Notes under the pieces: generated by a model
Seen by the model: only the letters and a program-made list of their open reading frames with translations
Database searches by the model: none
Told to the model about the DNA's origin: nothing
Shown: in pieces, positions 17,032 to 25,759 of the stretch
Layout: every line of letters begins with the position of its first letter
Numbering within the stretch: position 1 is the first letter of the stretch
Assembly: GCA_028284955.1 (NCBI GenBank)
Contig: JANQQS010000009.1
Coordinates: 51,306-115,305, forward strand
DNA length: 64,000 nucleotides
Source of the DNA: Myxococcota bacterium
GTDB taxonomy: Bacteria; Myxococcota_A; Polyangia; Polyangiales; Houyiibacteriaceae
Reading direction: 5' to 3'
Translations under genes and position numbers: made by a program

Positions 17032-17883
17032 TTAGCTGCCGTTCATGCGATGGCGCCCGGAGCGATGAAAACTCATCGCGCCGCCAGATTTCATCGATAC
17101 TTGGTACGCTTGCTCGATGGCATGAGGGCTCACAACCTCGGCGGTTGTGCCCGACACGATTTCTTGCCCATCTTGGAGCAGCAACGCTCGATCGGAAAAC
17201 CGAAGCGCATCGTTTAGCTGGTGGAGCACCATCACGATCGAAAAGTTGTCCTTCGCGAGCGCGCGGACCAGTTCGTATAGGTCGAGCGCGTGTCCGATGT
17301 CGAGCGAAGCAGTCGGCTCGTCGAGTAGGAGCGTGCGCGCTTCGGTGGCGAGCGCGCGGGCCACCAATACGCGCCGTCGTTCGCCGTGCGAAAGTTCGGG
17401 AAAAGAACGATGCTCGAGATGATCGACGTCGGCGACCCGCATCGCCTGGTCGATCGCATCACGATTCGAACGCGACGGCCTGCCTGAATCGCGACGTTCG
17501 GAATCGTGACGTTCGGAATCGTGACGATGGGGGTAGCGGCCCTGAGCCACTACCGAGCGCACCGAAAGCGCACTCGTTAGCTCGGTGCGCTGAGGGACGA
17601 AGGCGAGTTGACGAGCGCGTTCGTCACGGTCGTAGTGACTGAGCGGTCGTCCCTCTAGGGATACCTGGCCTTCATACGGGAGCAGCCCGGCCAGCGTCTT
17701 GAGCAAGGTAGTTTTGCCGGCCCCATTGGGCCCGAGCACCGCAAACACTTCTCCCGGGAACACTTGGAGCGCAATGTTGTGGAGCACCGGTCGACGGCCC
17801 AGCGACACCCGCAAGCTTGCCGCGCGCAAACGAGGGACGTCTTCGGATCGCGAACGAGCCGACTCAGATGATGGATCACCCAT
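17032..17883 (-). CDS. ABC importer ATPase (FepC/BtuD type)
   Basis: 283 residues. Walker A GPNGAGKT is at 51-58, the signature LSHGE at 164-168, Walker B TLLLDEPTASLD at about 184-195 and the H-loop His at 221. It drives the FecCD permease encoded just upstream, and its start overlaps the permease stop by 8 bp. Residues 119-140 are an unusual insertion (HDSER repeated, then RRDSGRPSRS) encoded by three tandem 15-bp units (17486-17530); it sits between the Q-loop region and the signature, where family members are usually short. Confidence 0.93.
   Translation of the reverse strand: MGDPSSESARSRSEDVPRLRAASLRVSLGRRPVLHNIALQVFPGEVFAVLGPNGAGKTTLLKTLAGLLPYEGQVSLEGRPLSHYDRDERARQLAFVPQRTELTSALSVRSVVAQGRYPHRHDSERHDSERRDSGRPSRSNRDAIDQAMRVADVDHLEHRSFPELSHGERRRVLVARALATEARTLLLDEPTASLDIGHALDLYELVRALAKDNFSIVMVLHQLNDALRFSDRALLLQDGQEIVSGTTAEVVSPHAIEQAYQVSMKSGGAMSFHRSGRHRMNGS
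17486..17530. repeat. three 15-bp tandem units inside the ABC ATPase gene
   Basis: Units GAATCGCGACGTTCG (17486), GAATCGTGACGTTCG (17501) and GAATCGTGACGATGG (17516) follow directly one after another. They encode the HDSER-type insertion on the minus strand. The 15-bp length keeps the frame, so copy number could vary without inactivating the gene. Confidence 0.85.
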
Positions 17884-18904
17884 CGTATCCTCGTGCGGTG
17901 CGGATGAGCAGCATGAGAAATACGGGAGCGCCGATCAGGCCCGTAACGACGCCGAGCGGAACCTCGCTCCGGGTCGGAATCAAGCGCCCCACCACGTCGC
18001 ACGCCACTAAAAACGTGCCTCCGGCAAAAGCGCTCGCCGGAATCAAGCGGCGATGATTCACGCCCGCGAACGGGCGCAGCACGTGGGGCACGATAAGCCC
18101 CACGAAGCTGACTCCTCCGCCGAGCGATACTGCCGCCGCCACCAATACCGACACCCACGCGGCGACCCACCGCCGCAGCGTTTTGACATCTACGCCGAGC
18201 GTTTCCGCTTCATTTTCGCCAGACAGCATCAAATCAAGCGGTCGCCCCCAAAGAAACGATGCGACCCCACCGACGACGACCAATGGAAGCGCGAAGAGCA
18301 CCTGGTGAAATCCCGCTCCGCTTACGCTGCCGAGCGAAAACGCCACCACGGCTCGGCCGAGCTCCCAACTTTCCTGGGCCACGCTGGTCAGAAAGCTTCC
18401 CATGCTGAGGAAAAACGCGGAGAGCACAAAACCCGTCAGCAACAGCACCAAGCGGTCATTTCCGCGGCGCATAAACCCCAGCAGCACCGCTAGCGAAGCC
18501 AACGCACCAAGCAAGCACCCGAGCGGAACGACGAGTTCTGGAGCCACCTCGCTGCGGGTGACCAGCGCCGAAAAAAGCACGAGCGCAATCTGACCCCCCA
18601 GACTTGCCCCCGCGGTGGTGCCCAGAATCGATGGGCTGGCCAAGGGGTTGCGAAACAACCCCTGCACGAGCACGCCCCCCGTCGAAAGCGCCGCCCCCGC
18701 GACAAACGCCGAACACGCGCGTGCGCCACGCAATTCGAGATAGGTGTCGCGCAGCGACGGGTCGAACAAGCTGCCGGGGCCTACCGTGAGCGCGGCCAGG
18801 CCCACGGCAACGAAGGCACCCAGGAGCACGCCGTATGTCCAAAAAAGCTTTGTGGGTCGGCGGTCGCCGATGTTCGGCGGTGGCTCGTGGGTCGATGAAT
18901 CCAT
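17876..18904 (-). CDS. ABC importer permease, FecCD family
   Basis: 342 residues from ATG 18904 (an upstream TTG at 18964 is possible but less likely). A polytopic inner membrane protein with about 10 hydrophobic segments. Family signatures: RGARACSAFVAGAALSTGGV, QGLFRNPLASPSILGTTAGA, and GVSFVGLIVPHVLRPFAG near residue 280, which couples to the ATPase. With the ATPase and binding protein that follow, it forms a metal-chelate importer for siderophore, heme or cobalamin. No TonB-dependent receptor is in the window to fix the substrate. First gene of a three-gene operon. Confidence 0.93.
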   Translation of the reverse strand: MDSSTHEPPPNIGDRRPTKLFWTYGVLLGAFVAVGLAALTVGPGSLFDPSLRDTYLELRGARACSAFVAGAALSTGGVLVQGLFRNPLASPSILGTTAGASLGGQIALVLFSALVTRSEVAPELVVPLGCLLGALASLAVLLGFMRRGNDRLVLLLTGFVLSAFFLSMGSFLTSVAQESWELGRAVVAFSLGSVSGAGFHQVLFALPLVVVGGVASFLWGRPLDLMLSGENEAETLGVDVKTLRRWVAAWVSVLVAAAVSLGGGVSFVGLIVPHVLRPFAGVNHRRLIPASAFAGGTFLVACDVVGRLIPTRSEVPLGVVTGLIGAPVFLMLLIRTARGYDG

Positions 18905-19108
18905 CGTGGTTCGGTGGACGGCTACATCAGAGGAAACCGCAGCATTGGGTCGACTCACGGGCAAGTTGTTCTGTTGCTTTCTGGAAGAGTCAAGCAGAGC
19001 GGGCTGTCGGGGCCTCGAGACAGGAAGATTGCATTGCCGGGGAGTCGACGTGCTCCGTATTTGGGGGTAGTAGTCCTATCCGGCAGAACAGGTCCCCGGT
19101 TTTCACGA

Positions 19109-19897
19109 ATGCACTCGAAGTTTTTTTGTATAGGCACCGGTTGTGCTTTGTTGGTGAGTGGGTGCATGGCCGTGACCGCCGATGAGGATCAAACCTCGGC
19201 GAAGTTCATTACCTGGGGTCAACTGCTCGACGTCGGGACGAGCTGCACGTCTCAGGAGAAAGCGGTGATCGAACATAGTTTTGCGTCGATGAATCGCATC
19301 GTTCGCCAGAAAGCCTTTCGCGCTCAGCTGAGCAGCTATCCGTATCGTCCGTGCCGCGGATCCTATAAAGATCCGTTTCTAGACCAGCCGTTGAACGGTC
19401 AGCTGGATCGCGTCGTGGAAGACATGAAGAGAAGCCACCGTTTTGTGGCGAAATGCTCGAATCTTCGGCGGTGCCCCTGGGGACCGGTCGCTTTTCGCGC
19501 CTACGTCGTCGCAAAGAACAAACTCCCAGTTGTCGATGTGGACGTCGATCCGAGGTGGCATCAGCTGTGGCGCTTCGAGGTATTGTTCAACAAAGAATAT
19601 CTCGATTTGGTGATTCGCGGTGACGACCCAATCGAGAGTTTGGTCGGCACGTGGGCGCATGAAAAATCCCATCTCTATGGGTGGGCGCATCCTGGAGCGA
19701 CGCGCAAATCTTCCTGTCCACCTACAGATCATCTGGGGCCGCAGAATTGGTTGGCGGCGCGGCAGGAGCTTGCTCGCAAACGGACAGATCTTGAGCGCAA
19801 TCGTCAATGCGCGCCGGATGCGCCAGCGACATACGACGAGTTTCGTCACAGCATGCCGTACATTCTGGGCTCGCTGGTGTCCCGGCTGGCGAAGTAG
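19109..19897 (+). CDS. lipoprotein with metzincin-type zinc protease motif
   Basis: 262 residues from ATG 19109; the frame runs further upstream to 18914, but that part lacks a signal. The signal peptide ends in LLVSGC (lipobox Cys19). Residues 184-194 read HEKSHLYGWAH, an exact HExxHxxGxxH zinc-binding motif as in metzincin metallopeptidases. Met249 in HSMPYILG, 55 residues later, could be the Met-turn. Several Cys pairs in the N-terminal half suggest disulfides. If active, it would be a surface-anchored zinc protease. No named family is recognised, and the start lacks a strong ribosome binding site. It converges on the FtsB-like gene with 8 bp between stops. Confidence 0.75.
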   Translation: MHSKFFCIGTGCALLVSGCMAVTADEDQTSAKFITWGQLLDVGTSCTSQEKAVIEHSFASMNRIVRQKAFRAQLSSYPYRPCRGSYKDPFLDQPLNGQLDRVVEDMKRSHRFVAKCSNLRRCPWGPVAFRAYVVAKNKLPVVDVDVDPRWHQLWRFEVLFNKEYLDLVIRGDDPIESLVGTWAHEKSHLYGWAHPGATRKSSCPPTDHLGPQNWLAARQELARKRTDLERNRQCAPDAPATYDEFRHSMPYILGSLVSRLAK

Positions 19898-19905
19898 GCG
19901 GGGAG

Positions 19906-20247
19906 CTACTCGGGAAACTGAAATACGATTTCGTCGTGGCGCACCATGCCGAGTTCGTCGCGGGCGATGCGTTCAATGGCGTGAGGGTCGCGGCGCAGGG
20001 CTTCGACGTCGGCGTTGAGATCGCGGACTTCGTTCTTCAGGCGCGCGTTTCGGACACCTAGCTCCCGCAGCTCGCGTTCGAGAGCACGGTAGCGAGGCAA
20101 GCCCTGTTCGTCAGTGATGCGCAACGGCACGGCGATCACGGCGAGGACGAGTAGGCCGAACGGCAGAAGCCAGACGAATTTCGAACGCGAAGCGAGCTCT
20201 TGCGACACAGCTCGCGATTTTGGCTGATGCGCGCGAGCCCGCGCCAA
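19906..20247 (-). CDS. FtsB/DivIC-like septum formation initiator family protein
   Basis: 113 residues: a short cytoplasmic N-terminus, one transmembrane helix (about 25-43, VWLLPFGLLVLAVIAVPL), a coiled coil (about 55-88) and the C-terminal motif DPHAIERIARDELGMVRHDEIVF that marks the family. These bitopic proteins bridge division proteins at the septum. The listed start is TTG; a GTG at 20208 would remove part of the N-terminus but keep the helix. It lies 10 bp downstream of the giant kinase gene on the same strand, so the two are probably co-transcribed. The low similarity typical of this family prevents choosing between FtsB, FtsL and DivIC. Confidence 0.8.
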   Translation of the reverse strand: MARARAHQPKSRAVSQELASRSKFVWLLPFGLLVLAVIAVPLRITDEQGLPRYRALERELRELGVRNARLKNEVRDLNADVEALRRDPHAIERIARDELGMVRHDEIVFQFPE

Positions 20248-20257
20248 TTTTTGCGGG

Positions 20258-23200
20258 CTAGCCTGCCCCTACGTGTTGACGCACCGCCCGCACGTGGGTG
20301 CCGGACAAATAACGTCCACGCAGGCTCGCGTCGCGCATTCGGTCTGCCCGCTCCTGGATCAGGCTGGCGGTGTCTCCCCATACGCTGCGGGCGTCTTCGT
20401 CCAGCCCCAGTTGAAAGTACAGCTGGCCCAGCCGAAGGCCAAACCGCTCGGCGTCCCAAAAAGGTCCCACCGTATGCCGGATAGACTGAGCTTCTTGGGC
20501 CAATTCGCGCGCGCGGTCCGGTTGACGAGCGGCGAGCGCGAGGGCGAGCACGACGCGGGCGTGCAGTCGTTCGCTGGCCCAGGGCAGCGAGTCGGCGAGC
20601 GCGAGGGCTTGCCGGGCGACGTCGGCCGATCCAACAGAGTCGCCCGAGGCGCGAAGCAACCATGCACGCGCCAGGCGCTCGCGGAGCGTGACGGAGGGTT
20701 CTGCGGATCCTTCGCCAATGGCCACCGCTCGATCGAGAAGTTTTGAAGCTTCTTCCAGGTAGACCGACGCGACGATGTGTTCGGGGTCGCTAGTTCCGGG
20801 GGCTTCTCTCGTTGCGATATCGAGTTCCAGCTCGGCCAGACGAACCAGCACGTCGCATCGGCCCCCCAGCTCGTCGGTGGTACGAAACACATCCAGCGCG
20901 CGTTCGGAAAAGCTGCGGGCCGACGTGTAGTCGCCGAGCACGCCGTAGAGAGAACCCAGCTCGGAAAGCTTGAGGCCTACCCGAGTCCGGTTTCCGGTGT
21001 GCACGTCCAGCTGAATTGAGGTTCTTAGCAATGCGACCGCGTCTTCGTAGAGCCCTTCTGCTGCGAGCGCCCGCCCCATGCGATGAAGGGCGCGCGATTC
21101 GCTTCGTTTGTGGCCGACGCGCCGAAAAATGACGACAGCTTCGGCGTATGCTTCGAGCGCTTCGGAAAGTCGCCCCAGGAGCTCGAGCATGGCGCCTTGT
21201 TGCACGAGCACGAGGGCACGGTCGGGCAAGAGCGCTCGATCGAGCCCTGCGCGAACGAGCGCCTGGTCGCAGGCGACCAGCGCTTGCTCGGGGTTTTGGC
21301 GAATCGCTTCAAGTTCGGCGAGGAGACGAAGCGAGTCGATTTCCCCGTCCGGTACGTCGGCCGCGATCGTTGCGGAAAGCGCCTCTTGAATCATCGATTC
21401 GACGCCTTCTAGCTGCCCGCGGTCGAGTTCGCTGCGAACGCGCCGGTTGGTGGCTTGGGCGATCATCCGCACCGACGCGTTGCGTTCGGCCACCGCCCAC
21501 ATAGCTTTGAGTTCCTCTGCGCGTTCGTCTTCGCGGCCGAGCTCTCTGAGAATGGCTTCACGGCCGAGGTGGGCCCGAAACCGGTCTGGAGCTTCGGGTG
21601 GCAGCAGCTTGAGCGACCGTTCGAAGAAACGCAGCGCGTCTGCGTTTGAGTACACACGGAGCGCCGCATCCGCTGCATCGAGATAAGCTCTGGCAGCTCC
21701 TCCCTCGTCGCCTGCTTGTTCGAGATGGCGGGCGATGCGCGCGGGTTCGGCTGCGTGATGAAACCCCGACATACGCTGTGCGACCGCACGATGCATATGC
21801 GCTCGGTCAGTCGCGTCCGCGCTCTCGTAGGCCACCTGGCGCACCACGTTGCTTCGAAAACCGTACGATTCGCCGGCGCGGCGTCGCACGAATCCCCGTT
21901 TTTCTAGGGCTGCCAAGGCCGGCTTGATGTTCCCTCCGGTGAGCGCAGAAAGGTCGTCTGCCTGCAGGCCCGGGCCTGCTACCGAGAGCCATCGAAGCGC
22001 TCGCCGTTCCGCCTCGGAAAGCTCGTCCAATCGTCCCGCCACGACTCCTTCTAGTGTGGACGGCAACGTGACTACAGCGCCTGGTCGACGCACAACCCGC
22101 CCCGGGTGGTTCCCGGTCGCTCCCTCGATCGCCACGACGCCTCGCTCAAGCAGCGCGTCGACCAGCTCGATAAGAAAAAAGGGATTCCCTCCCGCGCGAT
22201 GGACGATGGCGCGCTCGACGTCGTCGGGCACTTCGGCGCCACGAAATCGACTGCGAATCAGCTGACGGCGTTCTTGATCGTCGAGTTCGTCCACATCGAT
22301 GCGCGGTACGCCGGCAAACACTTCTTCGAGACGCGCGTCAGGGCGACTGCCCATCACGACGAAACACGGAACGCGATAATCCCGATGGACCATTGCCCGA
22401 AGCATTTCGATGCTCGGGGTATCGGCCCACTGCAGACCGTCCATGCAGAGCACCACCGGCCCGGCCTGAGCAAGATGGTTGAGCAGACCCCCGACTGCGC
22501 TCATGATGCGCGCGGCAGAGGCCTCTCCGGACTTGGGTCGATGTTCCGGCTGCGCGGGTGCGACGAGGGGCTCGAGCTCCTTGCGGAGCGACTCTCTTCG
22601 CTCCTCGTCGGCCACGATATCCTCGAGGGCGCTCTGCAGCGCGGCTCGAGCCTGCTCTGGCGAGCCGTCTTCCTCGATGCTGCACGCGTGGCGAACGAGC
22701 GCCGCGGTGGCCGAAAATGGAACGTCGAACGTCCCGAAGGTGCATTCGGTCCGCAAGATCCGCGGCGGCGGCTCGAGCGAGCCCAGGGCCGCTTCGATGA
22801 GCGCGCTTTTCCCGACGCCTAGCTCGCCGACGATCGCGGCGCACACGGTGCGACCGAAACGCACGCATTCGCGATACATGGCCCGCAGGTCTTCCAGCTC
22901 CGAGGAACGACCCATCAGACCGCCGATGCTTTCGACGACCCGCACGGCATCCACGCGTTCTTCGTGAGTGTGCATGCCGCGCAGGCGCCAGGCTCCAAAA
23001 CTGCGCGGCGCATCGTTCGATGAAGAAGAGAGCGAAACTTCGCGCTCTTCGTCGAATGCGAAATCTCGCCGAACCAGTCGATAGGCTTCTCCGGCCGCCA
23101 GAATCTCTCCCGGACGGGCCACGCTCGCGAGACGCTCGGCGACATCGAGCACCGCGCCCGCGGGAGCGTAGCGACGCAACACCCCGGAAGGATCGCGCAC

Positions 23201-24541
23201 GGTGGACACCGCGCCTTGCGATAGCCCGATGGACGCGTTGACGGGTTCTTGAGAATCGTCGGCGAGGCCCTGCAGAACATCAAGCGTATCCTGAGCGAGC
23301 CGAACCGCTTTGAGAGGATCGTGCACGGTAGCTTTACCAAGCCCGATGATGAAGCGAAACCGCCCGCGTCCTACCCCATCTGGCCAGGACAAAACCGCGT
23401 CGGATTTGAACGCGAGATTGGCGAGCACCTCCGCGGCCTGCTCGTCGACCGCAGCGCTTGGCATATCGAACGGAGCATCGGACGTTCCACGAACCAGGCC
23501 TGAGACGACGGTGACGCGGCGTCGCTCTCGAATTTCACGCTCCGCGCTGGGTGCCGACCGCACCGTTTGGGCTCTTGCGGTAGGCACTTCGGCCTCGTCG
23601 GGAGGAGTCGAACCCACGCGCGGCGCGACGCGAGAGATGAAACGCTCGAGCGCTTCGTCGTCGTAGAGCTGCGCGGCCTGGTGTAGGTACTGAGACAGCC
23701 CGCTGGCGAACTCGCGCGCGGTCTCGTAGCGCTCTTTGCGGTCGAATGCGGTGGCTCGGGCGACCACGCGCTCGAGCGCCGCCGGTACTTGCGGGTCCAC
23801 TGCGCTCGGAAGCGTTACGCGCCCGACGCGTACGCGTTCCACGACGTCGAGGCCTTGAATGCCGGGGTACATCGGTCGGCCCATGAGCAGTTCGGCCAGC
23901 AAGATGCCGAGCGAGTATACGTCGCTGCGTCGATCGACGCGTTCGCCGATTGCTTGCTCGGGAGACATGTAGGAAAACTTTCCTTTGATGACTCCTTTCT
24001 CTTCGGTGACCAACCTCGCTTTCGCGATTCCGAAATCGGTGACCTTGGCCACGCCGTCGTACGCCAGCAGGATATTTTGGGGGCTGACATCGCGATGGAC
24101 GATTTCCATGGGGTCGCCGCGTTCGTCTCGTCGCCGGTGCGCGTAGTCCAGACCGCGGGCGACTTCCATAATGATGTATGCGGCGAGTCCATACGGAAGG
24201 CGCTCGGACGATCGTTTGCAGCTGGCGAGCAGTCGACCGAGATCGAGACCATCGACAAACTCCATCGCGAGCAAAAACTCTTGGTCCACCTGCTCGAATG
24301 CGTACACTTGAACGATGTTGGGATGGTTGAGCCGCATCGCGACTTTGGCCTCATCCACAAACATCGAAATAAAATTGGCGCTGCGGGCGAACGTGGGCAG
24401 AATGCGCTTGAGAACAAGCGTTTTTTCGATGCCCTCGGCGCCTGTCGATTTCGCGAGAAAGACCTCCGCCATACCGCCGGTGCCTAGCCGTCGCTGGATG
24501 CGGTAACGGCCCAAGGTGATCGGCAGTGCGTTGTCGGGCAT
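20258..24541 (-). CDS. Ser/Thr protein kinase fused to degenerate cyclase-like domain, ATPase and TPRs
   Basis: 1427 residues from ATG 24541. Residues 10-290 are a Hanks-type kinase: GTGGMAEVFLA, Lys45, HRDVSPQN with Asp151, DFG 169-171 and the SPEQ activation segment, all intact. Residues about 340-500 have the outline of a class III cyclase domain (VTVVSGLVRG, then VNASIGLSQGAV, then AGAVLDVAERLASVA), but the metal-binding Asp expected in the first strand is absent, so it is probably a sensory relic. Residues about 542-800 are an AAA_16 ATPase with Walker A GELGVGKS (572-579) and VVLCMDGLQWAD as Walker B. From about 950 to 1400 there are TPR-like helical repeats. No transmembrane segment is seen. 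Such predictor-ATPase kinases are common in myxobacteria and integrate signals; the target is unknown. Upstream of and close to the FtsB-like gene. Confidence 0.92.
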   Translation of the reverse strand: MPDNALPITLGRYRIQRRLGTGGMAEVFLAKSTGAEGIEKTLVLKRILPTFARSANFISMFVDEAKVAMRLNHPNIVQVYAFEQVDQEFLLAMEFVDGLDLGRLLASCKRSSERLPYGLAAYIIMEVARGLDYAHRRRDERGDPMEIVHRDVSPQNILLAYDGVAKVTDFGIAKARLVTEEKGVIKGKFSYMSPEQAIGERVDRRSDVYSLGILLAELLMGRPMYPGIQGLDVVERVRVGRVTLPSAVDPQVPAALERVVARATAFDRKERYETAREFASGLSQYLHQAAQLYDDEALERFISRVAPRVGSTPPDEAEVPTARAQTVRSAPSAEREIRERRRVTVVSGLVRGTSDAPFDMPSAAVDEQAAEVLANLAFKSDAVLSWPDGVGRGRFRFIIGLGKATVHDPLKAVRLAQDTLDVLQGLADDSQEPVNASIGLSQGAVSTVRDPSGVLRRYAPAGAVLDVAERLASVARPGEILAAGEAYRLVRRDFAFDEEREVSLSSSSNDAPRSFGAWRLRGMHTHEERVDAVRVVESIGGLMGRSSELEDLRAMYRECVRFGRTVCAAIVGELGVGKSALIEAALGSLEPPPRILRTECTFGTFDVPFSATAALVRHACSIEEDGSPEQARAALQSALEDIVADEERRESLRKELEPLVAPAQPEHRPKSGEASAARIMSAVGGLLNHLAQAGPVVLCMDGLQWADTPSIEMLRAMVHRDYRVPCFVVMGSRPDARLEEVFAGVPRIDVDELDDQERRQLIRSRFRGAEVPDDVERAIVHRAGGNPFFLIELVDALLERGVVAIEGATGNHPGRVVRRPGAVVTLPSTLEGVVAGRLDELSEAERRALRWLSVAGPGLQADDLSALTGGNIKPALAALEKRGFVRRRAGESYGFRSNVVRQVAYESADATDRAHMHRAVAQRMSGFHHAAEPARIARHLEQAGDEGGAARAYLDAADAALRVYSNADALRFFERSLKLLPPEAPDRFRAHLGREAILRELGREDERAEELKAMWAVAERNASVRMIAQATNRRVRSELDRGQLEGVESMIQEALSATIAADVPDGEIDSLRLLAELEAIRQNPEQALVACDQALVRAGLDRALLPDRALVLVQQGAMLELLGRLSEALEAYAEAVVIFRRVGHKRSESRALHRMGRALAAEGLYEDAVALLRTSIQLDVHTGNRTRVGLKLSELGSLYGVLGDYTSARSFSERALDVFRTTDELGGRCDVLVRLAELELDIATREAPGTSDPEHIVASVYLEEASKLLDRAVAIGEGSAEPSVTLRERLARAWLLRASGDSVGSADVARQALALADSLPWASERLHARVVLALALAARQPDRARELAQEAQSIRHTVGPFWDAERFGLRLGQLYFQLGLDEDARSVWGDTASLIQERADRMRDASLRGRYLSGTHVRAVRQHVGAG

Positions 24542-24613
24542 CGCCCGGAGTCTACAAGATGACCACATGCCGCGTCACTGTTCTAAGGACCGAGAGCCCA
24601 AACGGAGGACCCG

Positions 24614-25759
24614 ATGATTCCGCTCGCTAAGCCGGTCGTCCACGAACGCGAATGCGATGCGGTGTTGGCTGTGTTGAAATCGGGCCAGCTGGTTCAGGGG
24701 CCGCACGTTCTGGAGTTCGAACGGCGCATCGCGGAGCGTTGCCAGCGGGAGCACGCGGTGGCGGTATCGAGCGGCACGGCTGCGCTGCAGCTCGCGTACC
24801 GCGCGCTCGACATCGGCGAAGGCAGCCGCGTGCTCTGTCCGGCGCTTACCTGGCCGAGCCCGGTTCATGCTCTGCTTGTATGCGGGGCTCGGCCGGTGTT
24901 GATCGACGTGGATCGACAAGAATGGAACGGCGCGCTGTCGGCGTATGGCGCGGCGCGCGATACCGATGGCAAAAGCAAGCCGGCGGCGGCCATCGTCATC
25001 GACCAATTTGGCAATCCCGCGCGGAAGCAAGAAATCCTCCATGCACTCGATGGTGTGCCGATCATTGAAGACGCGGCGTGCGCCATAGGCAGCCGTTTTG
25101 CGGACGGAACGCCATGCGGCAGTCTGGGGGTGATTTCCTGTCTCAGTTTTCATCCCCGCAAAGTGCTCACCACCGGGGAAGGCGGCATGTGTTTGACGGA
25201 TTCGGCGGATATCGCCGAGCGCCTACGCCGCCTCCGAAATCATGGGCAAAGCTCGCAGCCGCGTGCGGGCGCACCCTCCGGAGAAGAGCCTTGGCGCGTG
25301 GGAAATTTCATGGAAGCGGCGGCGAACTTTCGCCTTACCGATTTCGCAGCCGCCATGGGAGTCGCTCAAATCGAGCGCCTGGAGGACATCGTCGCGGCTC
25401 GGGTCGCGATCTGGAATCGCTACCGGGAGTCGCTGCCGAAGCTGGTCTTTCAGAAGGTTCCCCCCAGCGCGGCGAACAACGCGCAAACCTGCGGCGTGCT
25501 TGCGCCGGAGCACTGGGGGTCGGAGCAGCGTAATCGTCTGGTCGCCACGCTGCGAACGCGTGGGGTGCAAAGCGGAATTCTTTCGTATGCGGCGCATCGG
25601 CTGCGGTCGGTACCGAGCGTGGCCGGCACAGCTCTTCCGAACAGCGAAGCCATCGCGGATCGCGGCTTTGCCTTACCCCTTTATCCGGAACTTTCGGAAT
25701 CGGACCAGCAGCAGGTGATTGACGCGGTTCAGCAGACGCTATTGGAGATCGATCCATGA
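24614..25759 (+). CDS. DegT/DnrJ/EryC1/StrS family aminotransferase
   Basis: 381 residues of the PLP-dependent sugar aminotransferase family. These enzymes usually transaminate keto-sugar nucleotides for surface polysaccharides. Seen: SSGTAALQLAYRAL for phosphate binding, PALTWPSPVHALL, an IEDAACAIGSR strand with the PLP-contacting Asp, and Lys183 in FHPRKVLTTGEGG as the Schiff-base Lys. GGAGG lies just upstream of ATG 24614. The gene ends in an ATGA overlap with an ABC ATPase, so the two are translationally coupled. No glycosyltransferase or other sugar gene is near, which leaves the substrate open. Confidence 0.92.
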   Translation: MIPLAKPVVHERECDAVLAVLKSGQLVQGPHVLEFERRIAERCQREHAVAVSSGTAALQLAYRALDIGEGSRVLCPALTWPSPVHALLVCGARPVLIDVDRQEWNGALSAYGAARDTDGKSKPAAAIVIDQFGNPARKQEILHALDGVPIIEDAACAIGSRFADGTPCGSLGVISCLSFHPRKVLTTGEGGMCLTDSADIAERLRRLRNHGQSSQPRAGAPSGEEPWRVGNFMEAAANFRLTDFAAAMGVAQIERLEDIVAARVAIWNRYRESLPKLVFQKVPPSAANNAQTCGVLAPEHWGSEQRNRLVATLRTRGVQSGILSYAAHRLRSVPSVAGTALPNSEAIADRGFALPLYPELSESDQQQVIDAVQQTLLEIDP

